Assembly (NCBI RefSeq): GCF_000282095.2
Contig: NZ_AKKC02000015.1
Location: 186,001-250,000, forward strand
Direction: 5' to 3'
From: Rhizobium sp. CF080
GTDB lineage: Bacteria; Pseudomonadota; Alphaproteobacteria; Rhizobiales; Rhizobiaceae
Length of the DNA stretch: 64,000 nt
Part shown: positions 25,726 to 34,245 of the stretch, in pieces
How the letters are laid out: each line of letters opens with the position of its first letter
Position numbering within the stretch: the first letter of the stretch is position 1
The notes under the pieces: generated by a model
Database searches by the model: none
What the model was told of the DNA's origin: nothing
Seen by the model: the letters and a program-made list of their open reading frames with translations, nothing else
Position numbers and translations under genes: made by a program

Positions 25726-25742
25726 TTTCGAATGGTTCTAAA
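25726..25742. promoter_or_regulatory. Candidate Irr box (iron control element, ICE) at the suf promoter
   Basis: TTTCGAA-TGG-TTCTAAA matches the ICE consensus TTTAGAA-N3-TTCTAAA at 13 of 14 fixed positions. The dyad extends to AGTTTCGAA/TTCTAAACT (25724-25744). It overlaps the expected transcription start of the minus-strand suf operon. Irr is the haem-responsive iron regulator of rhizobia and Brucella. The site could also act on the divergent hydrolase gene at 25830. Confidence 0.65.
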
Positions 25743-25746
25743 CTGA

Positions 25747-25775
25747 GTTTTAGAAAAGCTGAGCGGCTTCGTCAA
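25747..25775 (-). promoter_or_regulatory. Candidate promoter of the suf operon
   Basis: Read on the minus strand: -35 TTGACG (25775-25770), 17-base spacer, -10 TAAAAC (25752-25747). Transcription would start near 25740, inside the Irr-type box, about 150 bases before the sufS2 start codon. Confidence 0.5.
25760..25774. promoter_or_regulatory. Candidate RirA box (IRO motif TGA-N9-TCA)
   Basis: TGA GCGGCTTCG TCA fits the published RirA iron-responsive operator pattern TGA-N9-TCA exactly. It overlaps the -35 element of the putative suf promoter, where a repressor would block RNA polymerase. The motif carries only six fixed bases, so the match alone is weak; location and the biology of suf in rhizobia give it weight. 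Confidence 0.45.
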
Positions 25776-25829
25776 GTCCAACTCGACGTGATCCTCGTTT
25801 GGAACCTGAACATATTGACCGGAGTACCG

Positions 25830-26507
25830 ATGCCCGAAGTCATTTTCAACGGCCCAGCCGGCCGCCTTGAAGGTCGTTATCAGCCATCCAAGGAAAAAAG
25901 CGCCCCGATCGCCATCATCCTGCACCCGCATCCGCAGTTCGGCGGCACGATGAACAACCAGATCGTCTACCAGCTCTTCTACATGTTCCAGAAGCGCGGT
26001 TTCACCACACTCCGGTTCAATTTCCGCGGTATCGGTCGCAGCCAGGGTGAATTCGACCACGGCGCCGGCGAACTTTCGGACGCGGCGTCGGCGCTCGACT
26101 GGGTGCAGAGCCTGCATCCCGATTCCAAGAGCTGCTGGGTCGCCGGTTATTCCTTCGGCGCCTGGATCGGCATGCAGCTTCTGATGCGCCGTCCGGAAAT
26201 CGAAGGGTTCATGTCGATCGCGCCGCAGCCGAACACCTACGATTTCTCGTTCCTCGCCCCCTGTCCGTCCTCCGGCCTGATCATCAACGGCGATGCCGAC
26301 AAGGTGGCGCCGGAAAAGGACGTCAACGGGCTGGTGGAAAAACTGAAGACGCAGAAGGGTATCCTGATCACCCACCGGATGGTCGAGGGCGCCAATCACT
26401 TCTTCAACGGTCAGGTGGAAACGCTGATGACCGAATGCGAAGATTATCTCGACCGCCGCCTGAACGGCGAACTGGTGCCGGAACCGGCAGCCAAGCGTAT
26501 TCGCTGA
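25830..26507 (+). CDS. Alpha/beta hydrolase
   Basis: 225-residue serine hydrolase. The N-terminal oxyanion region is HPHPQFGGTMNN, the nucleophile elbow is GYSFGAWIG, a later acid is in NGDADKVAP and the histidine in GANHFF completes the triad. The short lid-less form resembles the dienelactone-hydrolase-like proteins often found beside suf genes in rhizobia. GGAG lies 6 bases before the ATG; an in-frame GTG at 25788 is less likely. Cytoplasmic, substrate unknown. A short terminator follows. Confidence 0.82.
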   Translation: MPEVIFNGPAGRLEGRYQPSKEKSAPIAIILHPHPQFGGTMNNQIVYQLFYMFQKRGFTTLRFNFRGIGRSQGEFDHGAGELSDAASALDWVQSLHPDSKSCWVAGYSFGAWIGMQLLMRRPEIEGFMSIAPQPNTYDFSFLAPCPSSGLIINGDADKVAPEKDVNGLVEKLKTQKGILITHRMVEGANHFFNGQVETLMTECEDYLDRRLNGELVPEPAAKRIR

Positions 26508-26530
26508 TCGCTCTCAAAAGAAACGCTGGG

Positions 26531-26555
26531 AACGGCCACTTCGGCGGCCGTTTTC
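26531..26555 (+). terminator. Probable terminator after the alpha/beta hydrolase
   Basis: Stem AACGGCC / GGCCGTT with loop ACTTCGGC followed by TTCATTT; short T-tract. It also overlaps the end of the convergent diguanylate cyclase gene. Confidence 0.55.
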
Positions 26556-27741
26556 ATTTGCCGGCCTTGATCGACGTCGGCTGTGGAAAGCCGATCTGCC
26601 GCGCCTGCTTGACGCGATTGCGGCCTGAGCGTTTGGCCTCATAGAGAGCGGTATCGGCCTCCCGCATGGCCCCTCCAAGATCATCCCCGGGCGCAAGCTC
26701 CGCCACGCCGAAACTCGCGGTCACCGCGAAGGAGGACGGAAGCGCGCTGACGGTTATCCCCATCGTCCCGCCTCGCAGTGCCTGCGCAAACAATGTCGCC
26801 ATATCGAGCGTCGTGTTGGGCAGGAAGATGGCGAATTCCTCTCCGCCGATACGGCCAACCACGGCATTCTTGGCGGCGCTTGTCCTCAACAGATCGCCGA
26901 AGGCCTGGATCACCAGGTCGCCACCGTGATGGCCATAGGTGTCGTTGATGCGCTTGAAGTGGTCGAGATCGCAGATGATCACCGCGTGCCCGGCCTTCGG
27001 TGCCAGCGCCATCGCGGCCTTGACCCCGTTCTCGAAACCCCGGCGATTGGCGAGACCGGAAAGCGCATCCTTTTCCGAATTGCTGCGCTCGTCCGCCATG
27101 ATCTCCAGGACCAGAACCGACAGCAGCGTCAATCCGACAGCGACCACAAGCACGGCCGTCGAGCTTTGCGAGATCAGCGCGTAATTGGTGCCGATATAGT
27201 CCCTGGCGGTCGTACCTGCCCCAGCAATCACCGCAAGGCTCGCCTTGGCGAAGAAATGCAGGCCGGTCGCCAGCAGCAAACAGCCGAGCGCCCGGTCAAT
27301 CGTCAGCCGGCGGGTAGAGGAAAAGACCGCCAGAGCACTCGTGAGGAGCACCAATGCAAATGGTGTCTGGTAGGAAAAGGCATGCGCTGCCGTTCCGCGC
27401 GGCAGATCATAGATCAGCAGGTCGAGAACGATGCTCGCCAGCAGGAAACAACAAGTCCAAACCGGAGCGACCCTCCGGCCGTAGAGCTCGCCGACGCCGA
27501 CCCTCAGAAGGATCATGCCGCCGAGCACCGACGCGAAGGCACCGATCGCCCAGAATTTCGTGAGGCTGGTATAGGCGACCAGCAGTTCGCAGACTGCCGA
27601 GAGCGAGGCGACGGTAAAACCGGCTGCAAACCAGAGCGCAGCCGTTCGCGAGCGGCTGCGGGTCGAAACCACAGCGAAAACCACGCCAAAACAAATGGCG
27701 ATGATAAAATTCACCCCGAGGAAAAAGGCAGCCCCGTTCAT
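26554..27741 (-). CDS. Membrane-anchored diguanylate cyclase (GGDEF domain)
   Basis: About 395 residues. The N-terminal half has six hydrophobic spans (beginning AAFFLGVNFIIAICFGVVFAVV), and the C-terminal GGDEF domain (about 230-385) contains DALSGLANRRGFE, the metal site DLDHFKRINDTYGHHGGD and an intact active motif GGEEF. It is expected to make c-di-GMP in response to a membrane signal. No RxxD product-inhibition site is visible just upstream of GGEEF. ATG 27741 and GTG 27768 are both possible starts. Transcribed alone. Confidence 0.88.
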   Translation of the reverse strand: MNGAAFFLGVNFIIAICFGVVFAVVSTRSRSRTAALWFAAGFTVASLSAVCELLVAYTSLTKFWAIGAFASVLGGMILLRVGVGELYGRRVAPVWTCCFLLASIVLDLLIYDLPRGTAAHAFSYQTPFALVLLTSALAVFSSTRRLTIDRALGCLLLATGLHFFAKASLAVIAGAGTTARDYIGTNYALISQSSTAVLVVAVGLTLLSVLVLEIMADERSNSEKDALSGLANRRGFENGVKAAMALAPKAGHAVIICDLDHFKRINDTYGHHGGDLVIQAFGDLLRTSAAKNAVVGRIGGEEFAIFLPNTTLDMATLFAQALRGGTMGITVSALPSSFAVTASFGVAELAPGDDLGGAMREADTALYEAKRSGRNRVKQARQIGFPQPTSIKAGK

Positions 27742-28009
27742 CAACCCATCAATGCAGGAACCCTGCACGCCACCCGATTACCGTGTCCGGATCGGATGTT
27801 AGAAGCGCATGGACAAGAAATCGTTAATGCCTAAAACATCTGCGGCGCGCGGCCTGTCCGTCCACCGGAAATTACAAGGTTTCCGCTATTCGCAACCGTC
27901 CATTCGGGGCGCTGATCGCAACCAACATCACTTTTGAAGTGATTACCGGCAAAAACAGTGCTAGAGGCGCGGCCACATATCCCAGAACCCACCCTGCCAG
28001 AGTTTGATC

Positions 28010-29263
28010 ATGTCCAGGTTCAAGTCCGATTTCCTCCGCACGCTCGACGAGCGCGGTTTCATCCACCAGGTCTCCGACGAGACCGGTCTCGACGAACTGT
28101 TTTCGAAGGAAATCGTCACCGGATATATCGGCTTCGACCCGACGGCGCCCAGCCTGCATGCCGGCAGCCTGATCCAGATCATGATGTTGCACTGGATGCA
28201 GCAGACCGGCCACCGGCCGATCTCGCTGATGGGCGGCGGCACCGGCATGGTCGGAGACCCATCGTTCAAGGATGAGGCGCGCCAGCTGATGACCATTGAC
28301 ACGATCGAGAGCAACATCGCCTCGATCAAGCGTGTGTTTTCCAACTACCTCGCCTATGGCGAAGGCCCGAAGGACGCGCTGATGATCAACAATGCCGACT
28401 GGCTGCGCAGCCTCAACTACCTCGAATTCCTGCGCGATGTCGGCCGGCATTTCTCGGTCAATCGGATGCTGTCCTTCGAGAGCGTCAAGACTCGCCTCGA
28501 CCGCGAGCAGTCGCTGTCCTTCCTGGAATTCAACTACATGATCCTCCAGGCCTATGACTTCGTGGAGCTCGCCAAGCGCACCGGTTGCCGGTTGCAGATG
28601 GGCGGTTCCGATCAGTGGGGCAATATCGTCAACGGTATCGACCTCGGTCACCGCATGGGGACGCCGCAGCTCTTCGCGCTGACCTCGCCGCTGCTGACGA
28701 CGTCTTCCGGCGCCAAGATGGGCAAGTCGGCCACCGGCGCGGTCTGGCTCAACCCGGACATGCTGTCGGCCTATGACTTCTGGCAGTACTGGCGCAATAC
28801 CGAGGATGCGGACGTGCCGCGTTTCCTGAAGCTCTACACGACGCTGCCGATGGACGAGATTGCGAAACTTTCAGCGCTCGGCGGTTCGGAGATCAACGAA
28901 GTCAAGAAGATCCTCGCGACCGAAATCACGGCCATTCTGCACGGTCGCGCAGCGGCAGAGGAAGCCGCAGAGACCGCCCGCAAGACGTTCGAGGAAGGCG
29001 GTCTTTCCGACAACCTGCCGTCGGTCGAAGTTTCCACGGCCGACCTCGAAGCCGGGATCGGTCTGCTGTCGCTGATCGTGCGTGCCGGGCTTGCCGGCTC
29101 GAACGGTGAAGCGCGCCGTCACGTCCAGGGTGGTGCGGTGCGCATCAACGATCAGGCCGTCAGCGACGAGCGCATGACCATCGGCACCGGCGAGATCACC
29201 GGCGACGGGGTGATCAAGCTTTCGCTCGGCAAGAAGAAGCACATCCTGGTGCGCCCGGCCTGA
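28010..29263 (+). CDS. tyrS: Tyrosyl-tRNA synthetase
   Basis: 417-residue class I synthetase charging tRNA-Tyr. The HIGH-equivalent is SLHAGS near residue 49, the tyrosine pocket includes YMILQAYDF and GGSDQWGNI, and the KMSKS-equivalent is KMGKS. A C-terminal S4 RNA-binding domain (about 350-417: AGLAGSNGEARRHVQGGAVRINDQ) is present. ATG 28010 is used; a TTG two codons upstream is in frame. A strong terminator follows, and the 240-base upstream gap holds no other gene. Confidence 0.97.
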   Translation: MSRFKSDFLRTLDERGFIHQVSDETGLDELFSKEIVTGYIGFDPTAPSLHAGSLIQIMMLHWMQQTGHRPISLMGGGTGMVGDPSFKDEARQLMTIDTIESNIASIKRVFSNYLAYGEGPKDALMINNADWLRSLNYLEFLRDVGRHFSVNRMLSFESVKTRLDREQSLSFLEFNYMILQAYDFVELAKRTGCRLQMGGSDQWGNIVNGIDLGHRMGTPQLFALTSPLLTTSSGAKMGKSATGAVWLNPDMLSAYDFWQYWRNTEDADVPRFLKLYTTLPMDEIAKLSALGGSEINEVKKILATEITAILHGRAAAEEAAETARKTFEEGGLSDNLPSVEVSTADLEAGIGLLSLIVRAGLAGSNGEARRHVQGGAVRINDQAVSDERMTIGTGEITGDGVIKLSLGKKKHILVRPA

Positions 29264-29291
29264 ACCGGGCGCCTTGATAGCGAATTGAGAC

Positions 29292-29314
29292 GGGCCGCTT
29301 TCGCGGCCCTTTTT
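29292..29314 (+). terminator. Rho-independent terminator of tyrS
   Basis: GGGCCGC-TTTC-GCGGCCC followed by TTTTTATT, starting 28 bases after the stop codon. Confidence 0.92.
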
Positions 29315-32300
29315 ATTGGAATTCGAAAATCTGCCGGAAGATGCCGGGCGCGATCAGCGACAGCGGATTGACGGTCAGCCTCGGCTTCTCGAAGGGGCCT
29401 TCGAGCTTGAAGGTGATGCCGAGCAGTCCACGGTCGCGGCCATTGCCGAGAATGGCGCCGATCAGCGGCAGTTCGCCGAAAAGTCGGTTCAATCCGTAGG
29501 CCGGCATGAACGTTCCGGTCATCTCCATATTGCCCTTGGCGTCGCGCACCAGGCCCTGGAAGGTCGCACCGATCTGTTCGCCGCGCACCACGCCGTTCTC
29601 CACCGCAAACGAGCCGTTCCGATAGAGCAGGCTCGCAAACCCACGCTGGAATTTTGCCGAATTGACATCGATATTCTTCTTCGTCGCGGTATTCAGGCTA
29701 CGCCCCTCCTGGTCCGGCGTCGCGACCAGGGATTGAAGCTTGGCTTCATTGACCAGCGAGAAATTACGCAGATCGATCGAACCGGTCCAGGCATCGCCCT
29801 GTGCTTTCAGACGCAGGTTCAAGAGCCCACCGCGCATGTTGTCGTAGAGGTTCATGAAGCGGATGATCGCGCCGGCATCGCCGCTGGTGATGGAGATCGT
29901 GTCGCCCGCATTCATCTCGCTGACGACGGCCTGCCCGCTTTCCGTCGAGCCGGAAAAATCGGCCGTCGAGATATTACCGCTGCGGCTCGAAAACAGGAAC
30001 GACACGTTCGAGAGCGTCTGATCGTTGAAACCGATCATGCGGTCGAGCTTGCCGCGCACGGTGGCATTGCCCGTGTCGTCATCACCGCGCTTGGCTCCGT
30101 TGCCGCTTTTCCCGCCCGCCCGCATCTTGGTGACGACCGGCCGCATATCGACCACGGAACCGCTGATCGAGATGTCGAAATTGCCCTTGGTTCGCTTGAC
30201 GCTCACCGCATAATTGTCGGCGGGCGAGAGCTGCATACGCGAGAAGTCCGCTGAAGTCAGGCTGCCGCCATTAAGCGCCAGGCTGCCGCGTGCGCCAAAA
30301 CCATCGCCAGAGAGTTCGAAATTGCGGATATCGGTATGGTCGCCAGCACCCGTGAGCTCGAATTGCGCCTTGGCCGGAATGCCACTACCCTTGGTCCATC
30401 CGAGCCACGGTACGGAAAGCGTCGCACGGCCGAGATCGAGCGAGACCGCCTGGCGAGTTTCGTCGATCCGCGTCAACTGCGCCGTCACCGTTCCGTCGAT
30501 CACATCGGAGAGGCCGGGAGCGAGTTTTTCGCGCTGATCATTGTTGAGGACGGTCTTGATGACCCGCTCGCGCTTGATCGGGGATGCCCGATCGACCGGT
30601 TCCACCAGCGTGATGTCGGCCGGCACATCGTCGATCGTGCCCTTGGCGCTAAGCCGCGCTGCCTGGTTGTCGATATCGAGGGTGCCATCCAATCCGGCAA
30701 TCTTGCGACCGGAAAACGGAGGACCGAGATTGATGTCTTCGAGATCGATATGGGCATTCCAGGTGGGCTTCGGGGGGTTATGAGCCAGGATCAGGCCCAT
30801 GTGCGCCTTGAGGTCGACGCGTGCCTGGCCAGAAAAATCCTCCGGCTTGAACTCGGTCCCCTTCAACGCATTGATCGGCTTAAAATTCGCAAGCTCCGTC
30901 ACCGCATCGGCGGGTCCGGCAATCTTGAGCGAAAGATCGGCCATCAGCGGCTTGGCATAGGTCGACGGGATCGAGAACCGGCCACCTTCAACGGCAACAA
31001 ACCGGCCCGACGGGAAGAAGGAAGAGGCGCGCGCGATGTCGACCTGCATCACCTCCCCCTTCAAGTCGAAGCGCCCGTTGATATCGCGCAAGGGGGGAAC
31101 GTCGCCGGGCAAATTGATGCGGGCATTGGCGAGGTCGAAGCCGATCTGCAGCTCGTTCTTGTCGAGTTCCATCGGAATGCCAGGCCCCTTCATCCGGCCG
31201 GCCGGAATGAAGACCGCGATCGAACCGTTGGTGATGGTGCCGCCGAACATGTTGTCCATCACCCAATCACGCGGCTTACGGGCCATCCAGAACGGCCAGA
31301 GTTGCTTGACGCCGGTCACTTCCATATGCGGCAATTGCGCCCCGAAACTGATCTCGGGGGACTGGTTGCCGAAACGCACCTTCAGGGCGCCGGCCATTCG
31401 GCCAAGGGGGCTGGAGACCGCCATTTCATCGAACTGGAGCTCGCGATCGGCCGACAGGTAACGCCCATTCGCCTTGAGATCGAAGCGGGCGGGCTGCTCG
31501 CTTGTCGAGGCTCCAACGGCTGTCGCGCCGCTGATCAGAACATCGACGCCGAAACCCGGACGCTTGTCATCCGGATTGAGCCGGTTGAGATCGACCATGG
31601 CGCCGGTGAACGGCAGGATCGTCGGTCCGAACCGGGCCTCGGATTTCAGCAGCTCGATCGAGTTTTTCGAGAAATCATAGGCCAGATTGATATTGGCGCC
31701 GCTCAAGGTCTGCTGGATGCCGTCGAAATAGAAATGGCCGGGAGACTGGCGGAGCGTCGCGGTGATCGCTGGCTTTACGGCCTCGCGGGAGCGAACAGCC
31801 GAAAGATCGAGATCGAGAGAGCCTTCGATCCCCTCGCGCGGCTGACCGTCCTCGGTTCGCTGCAGCATGAAAGACGTGACCTCGAGGCCCGTCAACTTGG
31901 CCGAGAGTGACGACGTGACCCCTTCGATGGTCTTCGACGCTGCAACGAGAACGGCCTTGCGGCCGTTGAGGCTGATCGCGCCGTTGATCTCGACCTCGCC
32001 TTCGGCGCTGCGCGTCAGATCTATATCGTCGACGACCAGCACGATCGGCTTGCGTCCGGGTGCTGCCGGCAGCAGGATCTCGATGCCGGCTATGCTGACG
32101 GAGCCGGTCCCCGTTCGTTCGATGAGCGCCCGGGCTTCGTCGAGGCGCTGGAAAATCTCCTCCAGCAGGGCCGGCATGGCATCGATGCGGACCTCTGAGA
32201 TCGGCAACGGATCGCCGGAGGGCAATTGCGCGGTGTCGAGACGGATATGTTCCGCCTCCATATGTTTGATCGACACGCGGCCGCCAAGAAGCGCCAGCGG

Positions 32301-32714
32301 ATCGACCGCCATGCGCATGGCGCCGGCACGGCTCAAGTGTTCGCCGGTCGCCTGTTCGACGATATCGACGTCACGCGCCTCCAGCGCAAGACGCAAGCCT
32401 GAATCGAAACGAATGGCGGTCGAGCCGACGGTGGCGACGTAACGCGGACCGATCGCATTGTTGATCGCGCTCTGGGCACGCGACGAAAGCGTGCCGTCGA
32501 CCATGCCGCCCTCGATCGCGAAGACGGCGCTGCCGATCGCAAAAATCACCAATAGAAGTAAAACCAGCACCGTCTTGCCGAATCGCTTGCCCCGCCGGCC
32601 TGGTGGCGGGCAATGCACGATGATCGGATCCTCGGCCTGCGCGGAGGGCAATTCATGCAGCGGAATGATTTCCTTCCGGCTGAAACTGACCCTTTCTCCG
32701 CGAATTTCCGACAT
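29313..32714 (-). CDS. Large AsmA/YhdP-like envelope protein (DUF3971)
   Basis: 1133-residue protein with an N-terminal cytoplasmic tail (about 45 residues, RRGKRFG before the membrane), one membrane anchor (TVLVLLLLVIFAIGSAVFAI) and a very long periplasmic beta-rich domain ending in the AsmA-type C-terminus (LPLIGAILGNGRDRGLLGITFKLEGPFEKPRLTVNPLSLIAPGIFRQIFEF). That C-terminal block is typical of the DUF3971/AsmA_2 family. Such proteins (YhdP, TamB, AsmA) are thought to form grooved bridges moving phospholipid between the membranes. It is convergent with tyrS; the 5' end faces bcp. Exact subfamily inferred. Confidence 0.8.
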   Translation of the reverse strand: MSEIRGERVSFSRKEIIPLHELPSAQAEDPIIVHCPPPGRRGKRFGKTVLVLLLLVIFAIGSAVFAIEGGMVDGTLSSRAQSAINNAIGPRYVATVGSTAIRFDSGLRLALEARDVDIVEQATGEHLSRAGAMRMAVDPLALLGGRVSIKHMEAEHIRLDTAQLPSGDPLPISEVRIDAMPALLEEIFQRLDEARALIERTGTGSVSIAGIEILLPAAPGRKPIVLVVDDIDLTRSAEGEVEINGAISLNGRKAVLVAASKTIEGVTSSLSAKLTGLEVTSFMLQRTEDGQPREGIEGSLDLDLSAVRSREAVKPAITATLRQSPGHFYFDGIQQTLSGANINLAYDFSKNSIELLKSEARFGPTILPFTGAMVDLNRLNPDDKRPGFGVDVLISGATAVGASTSEQPARFDLKANGRYLSADRELQFDEMAVSSPLGRMAGALKVRFGNQSPEISFGAQLPHMEVTGVKQLWPFWMARKPRDWVMDNMFGGTITNGSIAVFIPAGRMKGPGIPMELDKNELQIGFDLANARINLPGDVPPLRDINGRFDLKGEVMQVDIARASSFFPSGRFVAVEGGRFSIPSTYAKPLMADLSLKIAGPADAVTELANFKPINALKGTEFKPEDFSGQARVDLKAHMGLILAHNPPKPTWNAHIDLEDINLGPPFSGRKIAGLDGTLDIDNQAARLSAKGTIDDVPADITLVEPVDRASPIKRERVIKTVLNNDQREKLAPGLSDVIDGTVTAQLTRIDETRQAVSLDLGRATLSVPWLGWTKGSGIPAKAQFELTGAGDHTDIRNFELSGDGFGARGSLALNGGSLTSADFSRMQLSPADNYAVSVKRTKGNFDISISGSVVDMRPVVTKMRAGGKSGNGAKRGDDDTGNATVRGKLDRMIGFNDQTLSNVSFLFSSRSGNISTADFSGSTESGQAVVSEMNAGDTISITSGDAGAIIRFMNLYDNMRGGLLNLRLKAQGDAWTGSIDLRNFSLVNEAKLQSLVATPDQEGRSLNTATKKNIDVNSAKFQRGFASLLYRNGSFAVENGVVRGEQIGATFQGLVRDAKGNMEMTGTFMPAYGLNRLFGELPLIGAILGNGRDRGLLGITFKLEGPFEKPRLTVNPLSLIAPGIFRQIFEFQ

Positions 32715-32841
32715 CAGGTTGAGAACTCATCTTTCTGCATTCGCATTGGTGCCGGGCGCAACGGCTCTGGACGTCGCCCGGGCGACTATATACCGATTGC
32801 GGCGAATATCACTCAAGATACCGGCGAAAGAAAGGAAATCC

Positions 32842-33309
32842 ATGGGCGACCTGACCATTGGCGACATCGCACCGGACTTCGAACTGCCGCGCGACGGCGG
32901 CGGCTCAGTTTCCCTCAAGGCGTTTTCGGGAAAACCGGTTGTCCTCTACTTCTATCCGAAGGACGACACCGAGGGCTGCACCAAGGAAGCGATCTCGTTT
33001 ACCGGCCTCTTGCCGGAATTCGAAAAGGCGGGTGCCCCGGTCATCGGCGTTTCACCCGACAGCGTCAAGAAACATGACAAGTTCGCCAAGAAGCATGGCC
33101 TTTCTGTCATCCTCGCGGCTGACGAAGACACCGCCCTTGCCAATCTCTACGGCGTCTGGAAGGAGAAGAGCATGTATGGCCGGACCTATATGGGCGTGGA
33201 GCGCACGACCTTCCTGATCGGCGCGGATGGGCGCATCGCCCGGATCTGGCCGAAGGTGAAGGTGGCAGGCCATGCCGAAGAGGTGCTTGAAAGCCTCAAG
33301 GCGCTGTAG
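32842..33309 (+). CDS. bcp: Peroxiredoxin, Bcp/PrxQ family
   Basis: 155-residue thiol peroxidase reducing hydroperoxides with thioredoxin-type partners. The peroxidatic site is C46 in DDTEGCTKEA, with Thr43 as the conserved catalytic neighbour. The partner cysteine found five residues later in E. coli Bcp is absent (Ile51), and no other cysteine is present, so this is a one-cysteine version. AAAGGAAA precedes the ATG. Divergent from the AsmA-like gene; 15 bases before the DUF455 gene, which suggests a two-gene operon. Confidence 0.92.
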   Translation: MGDLTIGDIAPDFELPRDGGGSVSLKAFSGKPVVLYFYPKDDTEGCTKEAISFTGLLPEFEKAGAPVIGVSPDSVKKHDKFAKKHGLSVILAADEDTALANLYGVWKEKSMYGRTYMGVERTTFLIGADGRIARIWPKVKVAGHAEEVLESLKAL

Positions 33310-33324
33310 GCAGGAGACAAATCG

Positions 33325-34152
33325 ATGTCGGGCGAGTTTTCGATCACGTCGCTCAGGGGCGGGGCAACGACGGCAATCCTGTCGGCCGATCTCGATATCA
33401 AGACGCGGCTCGCGCAGGAGACCGCCACCCGCTGGTTCGAGCGGCGGCTATCCCTGCGCTCTCCACTTGATCCGCCCCTGCCCGAGCGTCCCGGCCGGCC
33501 GGCAAAGCCCGAGCTCGTGCCGCCGAAGGCTGTGGGAAAACGATCCCTGCACACCGCCAGCGGCCGCATCGCGACGCTGCATGCGATCGCCCATATCGAG
33601 CTCAATGCCGTCGACCTGGCACTCGATATCGTCGCCCGGTTTGCGACCGAGCCGGTGCCGAACTCCTTCTTCGACGGCTGGATGCAGGTGGCTTTCGAGG
33701 AGGCGAAACATTTCCGCATGGTGCGCGCCCGATTGAACGACATGGGCGCCGACTACGGCGATATGCCCGCCCATGACGGGCTGTGGCAGGCTGCCCATTC
33801 GACCCGCAACGACCTCACCGCCCGGCTCGCGGTCGTGCCGCTCATTCTCGAGGCGCGTGGGCTCGACGTGACGCCTTCGCTGCAGGCCAAGATGCGCGAG
33901 ACCGGCGATCTCGAAAGTGCCGCCATCCTCGACGTCATCTACAATGACGAGAAGGGCCATGTGGCGATCGGCGCGAAATGGTTCCGCTTTCTCTGCGCCC
34001 GCGAGCGCAAGGATCCGGCGGCGACCTTCCAGCAGCTGGTGCGGGCCAATTTTCGTGGTTCGCTGAAGGCGCCGTTCAACGATATCGCCCGGGCGGAGGC
34101 AGGCCTGACGCCGTCATTCTACCGGTCGCTGACCTCCACCAGCTACGCCTGA
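33325..34152 (+). CDS. DUF455 ferritin-like protein
   Basis: 275 residues. Helical ferritin-like core with candidate metal ligands in HAIAHIELNAVDLALDI, FEEAKHFRMV and VIYNDEKGHVAIG; the E-x-x-H pairs fit a di-iron four-helix bundle related to MiaE-type hydroxylases. No enzymatic role is established for the family. It directly follows bcp, which fits a link to oxidative or iron metabolism, but that is inference. Confidence 0.8.
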   Translation: MSGEFSITSLRGGATTAILSADLDIKTRLAQETATRWFERRLSLRSPLDPPLPERPGRPAKPELVPPKAVGKRSLHTASGRIATLHAIAHIELNAVDLALDIVARFATEPVPNSFFDGWMQVAFEEAKHFRMVRARLNDMGADYGDMPAHDGLWQAAHSTRNDLTARLAVVPLILEARGLDVTPSLQAKMRETGDLESAAILDVIYNDEKGHVAIGAKWFRFLCARERKDPAATFQQLVRANFRGSLKAPFNDIARAEAGLTPSFYRSLTSTSYA

Positions 34153-34245
34153 ATGCCCGAAATTAAAGCGTTCGTTAACCATATCCATGTGTAATCCCAC
34201 CAATGGGAACAGCGGCCGGACGAGTCGCATCTCCGGGAGATCCGC

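Noticed and set aside
29316..31910. Long plus-strand open frames (up to 524 codons) opposite the AsmA-like gene
   Set aside because: The minus-strand protein has an anchor, family C-terminus and sensible composition; the plus-strand frames do not.
34162..34181. Possible CtrA site TTAA-TTAA upstream of the M23 peptidase gene
   Set aside because: The spacing between the two TTAA halves is 8 bases, not the required 7.
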